A stretch of 64,000 bases of DNA from Lepidodermella squamata. Its lineage: Eukaryota; Gastrotricha. The stretch lies in contig JBLDXI010000015.1 in assembly GCA_047495785.1 (NCBI GenBank), positions 62,001 to 126,000 on the forward strand, in the 5' to 3' direction. The notes beneath the pieces were generated by a model. The model searched no databases and was not told the DNA's origin. It saw only the letters and a list, made by a program, of their open reading frames with translations. Below, piece after piece: positions 12,112 to 23,900 of this stretch. The position numbers were made by a program, and so were the translations under genes. Numbering within the stretch: position 1 is the stretch's first letter; each line of letters starts with the position of its first letter.

Positions 12112-15100
12112 CTCCCCGAAGGGCGGCTGCGACTCAGCGCACCGGCGGCATCATCACACGCTGCGCCATCAAATTGTTGCAGGTGGGCACTTGCGCACGG
12201 ATAGCCGATGCCAGTTGGCTGCTTCATTTATGATAATGTGAACTGATGGGTGACTGCTGGAGTAAAACATGCCTAGATAGACACACGCACAAGTTGGTAA
12301 TAACACCAAAAAATTGGTACCCATGCAATTTAGTGGGATGATGTAATCGGAACGGGAGATGTAATCGGCACTCAACGGCTCAGAGACAGCGCGAATCCGC
12401 TAATGGAGAGCTCATCCTAACGAAATCTCAGCCGGGAGACGAGCACCCGCTTTCTTAATTGCGGTGTGATTATGCATGTATGATGTATGCATGCAGGCTT
12501 GTACTATATTTTGTCGCCTTCGACTACTATTCGATTCGCGGCTTGTTTCTATCTGCTGCGCGTGTCTGGTGCAGTGGGGCGTGTTTTTGTCTTAGCGCGT
12601 GCCGAAACCGACTGATAGACCGACCGATAGGCCGATCGATTCGATTCTATGCATGGATGGATGGATGGATGGGTAAACATATAATTGAAGCGCACCTGAG
12701 GCGAAACTCTCTAAGGCCTCAGGTTCGACCGTCGATGAGTGTGCGGGTGGGTGGCTTAGCCGTTGGCAACCGCAAATATTACCGATCAAAAGCGATACGA
12801 TTATTATCATCAAGATGATTGCCATCACGATGATATTATTTTGTTGTTGTAGTAGTAGTAGTCGTGCTACTACTATACACATCGGCATGAATAGAGATAG
12901 AGAGACATCGAAGTGTACGCTGCTGTCCTAAAGCAATTACCGGCGTGTGGCCAGTGCCAGCAGAGTAAAACTTCTGGTGAATAATGGCCATGATGTCTGT
13001 AATTCAATATGCAGTAGTGGTCGATGTAACATCCCACTTTTGCTTATAGTATGCCACCACAAAGTGACGATTAATCGACTGCGAACTCGGCCATTTTTTA
13101 GCCACTACTCATCATAAGGCTGGCAAAAAAAACGCGAGAGACAATGAGAGCCACTCTAATAGTTGTATGGCGCCGTCGTCATTCGATGACAGGCATCGAT
13201 AAGAGCCACAAACAAAATTATTGGCTTCTTTGAAAATTGATGTAAAAAATGTATTGCTGCAAGATTGGTTGAAAAATAGACGAATTTCAAGCAAGTAATT
13301 TCTGGTGGATGGCTGCTATTGAGTGAAATATCAATAGTATGCCTATCTATTTCCAAGTGGTGCCAAGATCCAGCTTACAGTTTTAAATATGTTAAGATGT
13401 AAGTAGTATACTATAAGTCCTCCACCAATATGTCTCTCGTATCAATCGGCTTTATGCGGGATCGATATTCAAAATCGATCGGGGCAATAAACGATATCTA
13501 CCAGCCTGATAAAAAAAGCAACGATCGATTAAACAAAATACAAAGTAGTTCGACTGCGTTTCATGAGCCTCTTCTGATCGATGAACCTGGCCGTAAAGGT
13601 GTCGACATGTTACCTTGTACTATTCCAAGCAAATATTTTAAGGGCCGGTTATAAAGTATAGTTGTTGTGTCCCGCCCTTATTATAAGTGTAGATTAGGAA
13701 TCTTGAGTCGGTGTCCACTAGCAACGGCGAGTGGGCAATAAAATAAAATCGTGGCCGGGCAGGTTGCGCAGAGCGGTTGTAAACGCGACGACAGGCTCTG
13801 CTGCCGCTGCTACTGCTGCATTATACGCTTTGCGTGAAAATTCAATCACACACACACATTTAGTAGTTGCTGGTATAGCCAGGCAGCGGGTAATGCGATT
13901 TGCCTGCTTCGTCCCAGCATCCATCCCCATCCCCATCCAACCATCAGTGCGTACAAGCGATTTCTCATTAGCGCGAAAGAACTACGACAACTACTGTCGG
14001 AGTATAACTTCTACAAGTTTTACTAACTACTGCTCGCCACACAACGGCGCGCATATCGCATTGATCAGAGCGAGCGCATGAATGGCCGCATGCAATCGAA
14101 TACCGCAAAATTTTGAAATGCACTGGATGAGCACCTATCATGATAATCATGGCCCAGCATAACTTCCGCGTCGGATGCGCACTACTACGACATGGAAATA
14201 TAGACAGGAACAAAACTACTCCAGGTTTATAGCTTTTGAGCGCATCCCAACGGAAGACAAAAATAAAATAACATATAAGTATAATCGACCAACAGCTATG
14301 AACAGCGTGATCTCAAGTATCTGTCCCTATACATTACAAAGGCTTTATGCCGATCAATGAGGCCAAGACATTATGTTACTGCTTATTCAACTGCATCGCC
14401 ATAGAAAACTGAAACTGCTGACTGAATATAGTGAAATAGTGAAATAGAACTGAAATAGCTTCAAAAACTGAAAAAAACGGTAATTACCAATCCTCGAATT
14501 CATAATTTTTATTTATATTTGATCAGCACGACAAATGCCGATGGCAATTCTCGATTCGCTGTTTAGCCAACATTAATTGCTTCTCCAGAATTTCTTCATC
14601 GATAAATTATTAAATGTCTCTACTTCTGCATGCTACATCGATAAAGGTCGGAACAAGGTCATAGATCTGGATAATTTCGCATTTATAATTTTGACGGCAC
14701 TGCGGTGCAAAAGTTCTCGGCTATCAGCTGATGTTTGCTGGTGGGTAAATGAGTTGTTAGCGAGCTGAGCCCGTTATAAAATCGGAATCAAATTCCGCAA
14801 AAGTCTGGACTCGAATTCGTTGACAAAACTTGTTAATTTTCGAATAAAAACACCTCACAACAAAGCTAAAATTAAACATTAGATTTGTGCGTTTGAACTG
14901 TTTGCGTTTGAAGAGTGACGAATGAAAAGTGGGGTTCAGCAACAATTTTGATACAGTCAGATTTTGATGCCGCTTTCATGCCGCAAGATTCAAGATCAAG
15001 ATTAAGAACAAGGAACGAGGAGTCGAGCTATATCAAAAAGAGGTTGACAGTCATCATGGTTGCGGAGCTTCGAAGTTTTACGGGTGGAAACTTTCAATTT

Positions 15101-17827
15101 CGGCATGCTGCCCTCGACTTTTCCGTGGTCAAAACTTGCCGCAAGATCGCTGCATTGCTTTGAAGACGAATGGAGCTGAATCGGTGGTGGTCAGTCGCCT
15201 TTATTGTATGATTCAGAAGAGGCTGGATGAACTCCATCGATTTCAATGTCACTGACTGGTTCATCAAGAAGCTTCGGCGCCAAACGCAGCCTACGAACGA
15301 GTCGCCAGTTCTTTATTGGACTTGGTCAAAATTTTAGATCACCTGATTCGCCGAAACCTTCTAATGAACAGAAGATCCGCCAGTTTGCAGAAGAATTGAC
15401 AGCATTTCGGAAATTGGGAAAATTTACAGCAATTTCACGCTTGAATGGCATAGACTGCTTGAAGTTTGCAATCGATCTATTCACCGATCACCAATTCACT
15501 GATGTCTCGCGTGCAAGCTCATTTCGGCCATCTCAACATCGACCCGAAAGACGGGAATGAATTATTGTCAGCATGCGTCATAATTCAGCTCTGAATGCTG
15601 AAAATATACTGAGACTCCACCGGTCATTTTAGGCTCCGACTTTGTACTCCTAAAATGTTGGGCTAGGACCACACTGACTTTATCGGCCTTTATCGCCTCT
15701 ATCGTGGCCCTGTGGCTCTGGCTCATTGCTCTGATTCCGGGGTGTGGTCCATCTTTTGCTGTTGTCCCTAAGTATTTTTACATGTTTACGCCATTAGGAA
15801 AAGTGTTCTACTCATTCTTCAGCATTCGTCTTCTTCTTACGCCGGTACTGACTGCTCGCAACTCGCGTCACGTGACGGCTCGCACCTCCGAAATGTGTTA
15901 CAAAATTAGATTTTATTTTTAGCTTAATCCTCTTTGGATATTTTTTTTTAGGATAGATATTTTCGTTTGAGGCAGAATGCAAGATTTTAAAATTGACCTT
16001 GAACTTGGTTCTAATTTTGGCATGCCGGTAAATGTTGACTTGTTTTTGGCCCAACTGCCGGTGCCAAATGCCGAAAGCAGAAATGCCGGCTTAGGTACGC
16101 TTATGGTTGTTGCTTGTTATGATTGTCGCTGTTTTGCGCTTATTCTAAGAGATTTTCTGTCCGATTTATCACATATGCACCTTGAAGTTATCCAAACAGG
16201 AGAACTGAGGAATCAGATGGCGTGGCTTGATGCGAAATGTTTCTTAACGTTGAAATTCCTATGGCTATCCCTTCTTGAGAACTATTGCATGTTTGGTGAT
16301 GCTTTCTGGTTTTCTCGTAGAAATGGTGTACTTGTGTTGGCCGAAGGGAGGGAGGGCCCCTCCAGTTCTTCGGCCGACAATCAACAATCCCCTAGCTGTT
16401 GTTTATAATGTCAGAGCAACCTAGGGCCTGGGACCAGTTTTGGCTTAGGTTCTTTACTTGCTTTGATTCCGGGCCTCGGCGCGTTTTGTAACCGTGTTCA
16501 ACTGTTAGCATTTTTACATCATTAGCCATTAGCCATTGGGATGTGGTGCCGAACGGACAACGGACAACCTGTTGCACATTGCCGCGCACCTTTCAGCCCA
16601 AGATCGGAGATAAGAGAGGCAAATGTGGTGGCGCCAGATTCGCCCGTGAAAAATCAAGAAACTAGTTTTGGCATCTCATTTTAGATTGTTTTATTTTCTG
16701 ACCCGGATCAGCTAGCACGAAAGAGAAAGATGCCATTGAAAGATGAAAGAATCTTGTCTTACAGCATTGAGTGAAAAGCCATACATGATTGTCTCTATGT
16801 TTTACTACTATCTACTATCTCAGTTTCATTAGGTTGAAACACGGTTCGCTAAATAATCCCACGCCTTGTGCGATGTAATTTTGCTGTAATTATTACTGTT
16901 ACAATTTTATTTTACCGATCTCAGATCCAATGTGAGGAAATGAGCTAGAAGTCATGAGCTGAGAAGTATATAACTTGGACCCTCTTCATACCTATCAATT
17001 CATATCCGGCACCCAGTATCATTCTCAAATGATGAGTAAAATATTTGCTGGATTTTGAAAGATGTCAACCTATCCCGAGCTTAATAAGTGGAGTTATTCT
17101 GCTTGAAATACACCTTTCTATGAGTGAGCTACTTGTTATGCGTTTCATAACCTGTTATGTGTAAAATTTTAAAGCTTTGCTATTTTTTACGTGTTAAACT
17201 AGGATGATGGATGATGGCGTAAACTACTGGGAGATTTTCATCCTCACTGTTAGAGCTATCTTGTTTCAGATATCATGCGATAAATAGTTCCTACTAACCT
17301 TATTGACCAATTTGAAAAATAACTCTCTCAGTAAATTGACCTTGATTGAATCAGCCCTCGCTGATTAGAAATTATGAGAAAACAATCGAGGCGTAATGGA
17401 TGATGATCTACGACACAATTCGGGGGATTCCACATGACTGAGCGACGTTTATAGAGCTAGCATAAAAACAGTCAATATCGATTAACGCAATGTGCGAATT
17501 ACGCGGATTGTATTACGCGGGTGACTTTTGGCGAGCGAATGACAGGTATGCGATGCTGATCTCAAGTTCTCGTTCTGCGCTGCGTTTTTTTGATTATCAA
17601 TAATGCGCGGCGATGAACACCCGAGACGCCTAATATCGCTAACGAAGAAGCAAGATGCTGCTGTTGTTCAGTAGTAGCCGCACTAGTAGTAGTTGTAGTC
17701 GACGTCTTCGGGTGTCACTTTTAACACTAGCGTTGAGGCAATGTTCTTGCATAGCAGCAGCTATTGCGAGTAGTAGATATCAGCGACATCGGGCGGAAGC
17801 GGAAGTTAACCGTCATTTGTCGATAGG
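12112..17827. other. 5.7-kb stretch without a supported gene
   Basis: This separates the divergent GPCR (-) and acyltransferase (+) genes and should hold both upstream regions. It contains simple repeats: (ATGG)5 at 12653-12673 and a TAG/TAC-type triplet run near 12845-12875. ORFs at 13430-13654, 14915-15163, 15246-15560 and 15977-16408 (143 codons) show no recognisable domain, and the 14.9-15.6 kb stretch reads open in successive frames as if decayed. I see nothing else supportable. Confidence 0.5.
12653..12673. repeat. (ATGG)5 microsatellite
   Basis: Five perfect tandem ATGG units in the GPCR-acyltransferase intergenic region. Confidence 0.9.
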
Positions 17828-17835
17828 TATATAAG
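17828..17835 (+). promoter_or_regulatory. TATA-box-like element before the acyltransferase gene
   Basis: TATATAAG lies about 80 bases before the ATG at 17909. A TCAGT initiator-like sequence is centred at 17873, about 45 bases from the TATA start, slightly further than usual. If transcription starts near 17860-17873, the upstream in-frame ATG at 17852 is outside the mRNA and the ATG at 17909 is the start. Confidence 0.45.
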
Positions 17836-17908
17836 GGCGTTTGCGCGCGCGATGCCGACGAAAAAGTCGCTCAGTCGTGTGAACCGGCGTGTCTCGGAGA
17901 TCATCTCC

Positions 17909-20900
17909 ATGTCATCGATTGTGAGTTGCCTTTTCTGGCTACTTGTCCGCGAGCCATTGTTTTACGGCCTGTTTTTTTTGTCGTCCGCTTTCTAGAGACG
18001 CTTCCGCGTTAAGCACAGAGTTAGCCCGTTCAAGGCGGCGCGTCCTCGCCCGACCGGCCCGGCTGCGATTCTCGAAGCCGAACTCAGCGTTCGTTACTCG
18101 GTGCCCACCGGCGAGTCAGCCTCAGGCTCCTACTCGTCTTCGAAGCCAAAGTCATTTGGCGGCTCTGCAGGCTCGCCCCCGTCGCACCACCGCCAGCAGC
18201 AGCAACAACAGGGAGGTCTCGGCCCGCCCTCGCACAACCACCACCTGCACAGACACTCGTTGGGCATCAATGGTACTGGCAGTGCGCCATCGCTCTCCGA
18301 GTCGCACGTCTCAGACAAATTATCGTGAGTCTGCGTTGCTAACGAATTTTTTATTTTTATTTTATTAAAAAACTTCGATATGACGTTTTAGGGAAAAATT
18401 AGGTGGCATGATTTTTTTTTGAGCGAAATCTTATATAATTGTATGAGACTGCAAACATGACGGGAATGCCGGACTACTATTTAGTTTTCGGTTTTTAATT
18501 ATCAACAGTGGAGCTGAATGCATTGTCAATTTTATTCGGTTGAAAATTGTTATTATTGAAGTGCAATAATTCAATCACGTTTATGAAAGAACACTTCATA
18601 ACACTATCAACATTTTTTCGCCCCATTCAATGATTTTGATTTTGATTTAGGGGATTTTGATATTTTTTACTCAATTTCACAGGTCTTAAAACCATAAGAA
18701 ACATTAGAGAAGGATTTGGACGTGTTCCAATTTCACTTGTCATTTGAATCCCAAGTCCGAAGGATCAGGAAGTGTATTGATTTTTCAAATGTTTTTCTTT
18801 TATTTTCTCGATATCTGGCGTTTTCTTGAAATCAAAACAACCGTGGCGTGATCTTATTTCTGACAATTTTAGGGTGTAAACTAGATTTTTCCTGAATCCT
18901 GACGAAAGTGGAATATGTTAAAAAAAATAGGTGTCCCTGAGATTCTTTTCCCGCTTTCTCGAGCCTGTCCAAAGTTACCAACATACGTTTTAGTCAGTTT
19001 CTAAGTGGGAGTAAGTCATACCGTACTGCCCCATGCCCGAAAATAAAGCCATGTTATTTAGGTTTTTTCAAATGCGGATTGAGCCCTGACATTTGTTGTC
19101 ATTTACTTATTAGTAGATAGAACTGTAAATCCTGGCATCTATTGGAGGCTGACTCTATTTTCGGGCAGTGAGGTATTGTGTAGATGCAGTTGTTTACGGC
19201 ACTCAATCTGCTTAATTGGAAATATTTATTTTCGGCGACGAGAAATTTCCCAAAAACGTTAGTTACAATCTATCCGTTGTAAATGAGGAAAATTCTCGGG
19301 CAATTTTTCGACATGGACGTTATTTTTAACTGCGGAAATTGTCCGGTTTAATGTTAGACACAACTACATCGTCGAGGGTTTTCCTTGTTTGGTATTTTGG
19401 CTGGTCAATTTGGGCGGAAATTACTCATGAATGTCGCAATTAACTGATGAGTTGTCTTAGGGGCAAAAATCGATGCTAGGCCGGAGGGAAGCGGGGGCCC
19501 TCGTGACTCCTCGATATGTATGTGTGTTTGTTTGTATGTGCTCGGAGTTTCGATTTCAAAAATTTCAACCTTGTAAATGGCAAGAAGCCAGTACATTTCA
19601 AGGTTTGTGTGTGTGTGTCGGGATAAATTTTACGAACCGAAACCGAAAATGTAAAATGTTGAGCGTTCACCCTAAAAACGACAAATTCCTACAAAATGCA
19701 GTATTTGCCTATATCCTATTCGTAATATATGTATGTGATTAGCTTCGGAGAGGTGAACCACAACAGCAACAACACCAACTGCGGTAGCAACCAGAGCAGC
19801 AGCAACGGCGTGGTCGCCGCGAACTCGCACGGGTTCGTGAGACAGGCGGCGTCGCTGCCGGTGCGGCGCACGTCGATCGACCAGGCGATCGACGTCTCGC
19901 GCCTCGTGCGCACCGTCGAGGAGCTGTTCCGCGCCGTGCGCCTCCTCTTCAACCCCAACTACCCGACGCAGTTCCTGCCGCAGAACCACCTGCACTCGGG
20001 TGCCTCGGGATCCGGCTCGCTCTCCGGCTCCCACAACTCGACGAACGCGTCGACGAGCTCGAGCACGACGCGATCGCCGCCGCCGTCCTCGCTCGCCGCC
20101 TCCGAGTCGGACACGATCACGACGCTCGGCGCCGAACTCGACGACGAGCTCGAGGAGATGGCGCAGGCGGCCGAGCGCAACCTGCGCATCGAGACCGCGG
20201 CTCGCGTCTCCGAAGCCAACACCGACGACTCGGCCTTCCCGCTCGACATGGCTGTCATCACCGAACAAATCACTGGTAGTGGTGATCAACAGCCGCAGAA
20301 ACTCATGATGGCTGCTAATGGCGGCAGCAATGGCAGCAGCGCAGCTGCAACCGGGACGGGTCTATCGCCTCGCATTCGCGGACCAGCGCGCGGCCCCACG
20401 TCGAAATCGTCCGAAACTGTCACCGCCCCAGTCGACAATTTCTCACCCCAGGTTTGTTCGATTATTCGATTATTGTTGAAATTATATGAACTTCTAAATC
20501 AATAAGCTAGTCTGAATAATAGTCTACAAATAGTTGAAAGATTCTAAATAGCTTTCCAAAATCTCGAAACCGAGTCATTTTCTAAGATTCTTCTTCTAGG
20601 ATTCAGGATTCTATTCCAATTTGCCTTACGATATGATACAGAATGACGCAGATTAATGACACTCATTTCTCATGTTCTATATCCGTATCAGACGGAGAAG
20701 AAAAATCTGTTGAATCGTTTTGCATTTTTAGGCTTAATTGCAAGTCATGAAAAGCTGAAATAATGTTTAAATTTGTTTATTTAAGCAATCTTAAGGATTT
20801 ACTTATTTTCCATTTGAGCCAGTGAAGAGCCCAAATATTCATTTTTACTTGGGAACTTTCACCAGGAAGCAACCAAGGTATTAATTTTTCAAAAATAGGT

Positions 20901-23900
20901 TTTTATCATACAAAATAGGGATTTTTCTGAACATATGGGCGCTAACAGTATGAAAGTATGCAGCAAAATAAAGTGAAAATTTAGGCTTTTTTCTGGCTGA
21001 GTGTCTCATTTATTTCAATGTTGCTATGTTCACTTCAATTGATTAATCATGATTTTTCATTGCTTTGACAACAGCTTGCGTTATCTATTTAATATTTGTC
21101 TGTGTTTTTGCAGAAAGCTGGGCCTGTGAAACGCCGTTCGACGGGTCTCTCGAAGACCAACTCTTCGGCGTCGGAGAAACTGCTGGCGAACGAGAAGGCG
21201 GCGCCTCCGCGCTACACACGCGTGAGTTTTACTGCATTTTCTCATCACAGAGTACACCCGAAATTAGCCGATATCGCCAAGTCACGACTCACGTCGCAAC
21301 GTGTGTGCGTGCGTGTGCATCTCCTACGCTCGCAGGACAACCGCCGAATTGAGCTCATTTTCGCCTGACGACGGCGAGATTAATTTTACATACAAGCGTG
21401 ACCATCGAAAAATCATGCCTGTCTGATTGATTTTAGTCATTATCCCCGAGTCACCAAAATACCAACGCAAGCAGATCAGATATTTGATATTTTCTCCAAA
21501 TTAAAGTTAGGGTCCTCCTGTTAGCGGAACCAAATTTACGTGAGCGGAACCTAATTTGCTGTTGCGGAACCAAATTTGCAGCTAGCGGAACCAAATTTTG
21601 GAATTTTCTAGTAGCCTGAAATCGCTTTTTGGATATTTCTTGCAGGTCAAGATTGGCCACAATAATTCTAGAAAATTCACCAGTGAATTAAGCGCAAAAT
21701 TCTCTATAATACGAAGTGTTCATTCCAAAATTCATGCTCAGCCTAATTTTCGTAGAAATATTCAAAAAATGAATTTTTGCATATTTCGACTTTGGTTCCG
21801 CAAAAAGCAAATTTGGTTCCGCTACAGCATATTTGGTTCCGAAACAGCAAATTAGGTTCCGCTCACCGTAAATTTGGTGCCGCTAAAAGATATTCCGTTA
21901 AAGTTATTGCCTTTGACCTTGGATTTGATATTGAAACTGGAACTAAAATATGAAGCAAAGATTTTGACTGGGGTTTCGGTATATTCTTTTGTTTTTCTTT
22001 GACCTCGTATCAACTTGTGTGCCTGGCGTGATTTCAAAAATTGACGGGATGCCCGGAATGCGCGTCCCTCGAGCGGGCTTACAATTCCACTCAGGGTTGA
22101 TTGCATTTTTCCCCAACTTTCGCAACATCGATTTTCTTTTGAACATCATTACGATGTGAAACCAAAGAGGAAAAACTGGTGCGTATTTTATACAAATTAA
22201 AAAAAAACATCGCGTTTGAAAGGTTTCAGAAACTTGACCTGATTTCAACTCAATTTTTGCTTTGTCTTGAAATTTGGTTGAAAAGAGATTAAAATTGGGG
22301 CGTGTTTTTTATTACCAATGCAATCAAACCAAACGATGGATTCACAAGGCGTTTTTTAATTAAACGATGCCATCCGCATACTACTACGCAGTTGATTAAT
22401 AGTGGAGCGGTCAAGCATTTTTCTGAAATCATTCTACGAGATAGCTGATAAATGCTATGTGCAGTGCTTCGATTAAGCTACTCGATGAATCCTTCAAGCC
22501 ATCGGTCACTCTGTCTTTTGCAGCTATTCGCAGCTATACTGCGCGTCTCATTTAGTCATTGTGCTCATAAGCAATTAAGTGCAACTAAGTGCAATGTGAG
22601 AGCATGGGCTTGAACGATTCATCACGTGGTTTGATCGAAGCAGTGAACATAACCTTATAAATGCTGAAAAGAGTTAATCTAAGTAGAATACAACTTGAAA
22701 TCAAACAATTCTGCCAACTATGAACAACAACCACCAAGTACATTAACCAGTTGGATGTTGGCTGTGCTAATCGCGAACACGCGGCATTTTTCATGTTTTC
22801 AATTCAGACATTTCGCACACTTCTGACAATTTTTTCATTTTTTGAAATAGAGCTTAATTTTTAACCTCAAAGTTGGAATTAAAGCTTTCTTTCGACTAGC
22901 GCCGATGAAATTATACTCTAATTTAGCTAAATTATGAGCTTAATTTTATTAAAATCATTGCGAAAATCGAAAATTTCAGGAATAATTCAGAAATTTAAGG
23001 AGGACCGAAATTTGTCTATGATAGCATACGATTTGCGTACCATCATGGTTTGAATAAAAAAAACGCAACCATGAAACGAGAGAATCCACTTGCTCAACTT
23101 TTCAGGCTAAAATATTTGGTTGGCGTTTCAAAATTCAAAAATGACAAAAAGTTGAAATTCGTGGATACAACACTTCGAGGAAACCATTTTTAAATTACCA
23201 GATTTTTAGTTGACCTAGAGGTCAGATGTTGAGTTTTTATGAGAATGGAATGTCGCCTTTAAATGGAATCAAACGCCCATGTATTTCTATTCGGCACGTT
23301 GCGATTTGTGGCTTTGCCTTGACATAATTTTCAATGTTGTTCAATGTTTTGGTGAACAGCCGGTGCCGTCGTACGGCGAGTTGTACGCGCGCAACCAGCA
23401 GTTCGACTGCCGCTACCAGCCGGTGCAGCCGATCCTCATCGAGAACTTCGCGTCCACGTTCTGCAACACGTGCGCGTACCTGTTCGCCGCGCTCTTCGTC
23501 GCCGTGCCCATCTACGTGTTCCTGGCGCTGCTCGTGCCCTTCGCCGCGCTCGTCCGCCTCCTCCAGCGCATGTGCTGCTTCGAGCTGCGGGGCGCGCGGC
23601 GCATGTCCGCGCTCGAGGCCGGCTTCATGTGCGACCTGTTCGCCGCCGACGGCCTGTGCACGAGCCTGCTCGTGCTCGACACGAAGCACGCGACCGAGCC
23701 GCTGGCCGCGCTCAAGAACGCCCTGCTCGCCGAGATCGTGAACAAGCGCGGCGTGGGCGGGAAACGCGTGTACCAGCGCTTCCGCCAGAAGCCCGTCCGC
23801 ATGGCCTGCGACATGTTCGGCTGGGCGGACGACGACGCGTTCGACATTGCGAAGCACTTCTTCGCGAACCCGCGCCAGCGCTTCGCCTCGGTCGCCGAGC

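Noticed and set aside
15977-16408. 143-codon plus-strand ORF in the intergenic region
   Set aside because: No domain, homologue or splice context recognised; the flanking frames are broken.
16331-19520. Similar GGCCGxAGGGAG...GGGCCC segments at about 16340 and 19470 as possible transposon ends
   Set aside because: Similarity covers only about 25 bases, with no inverted partner or target duplication.
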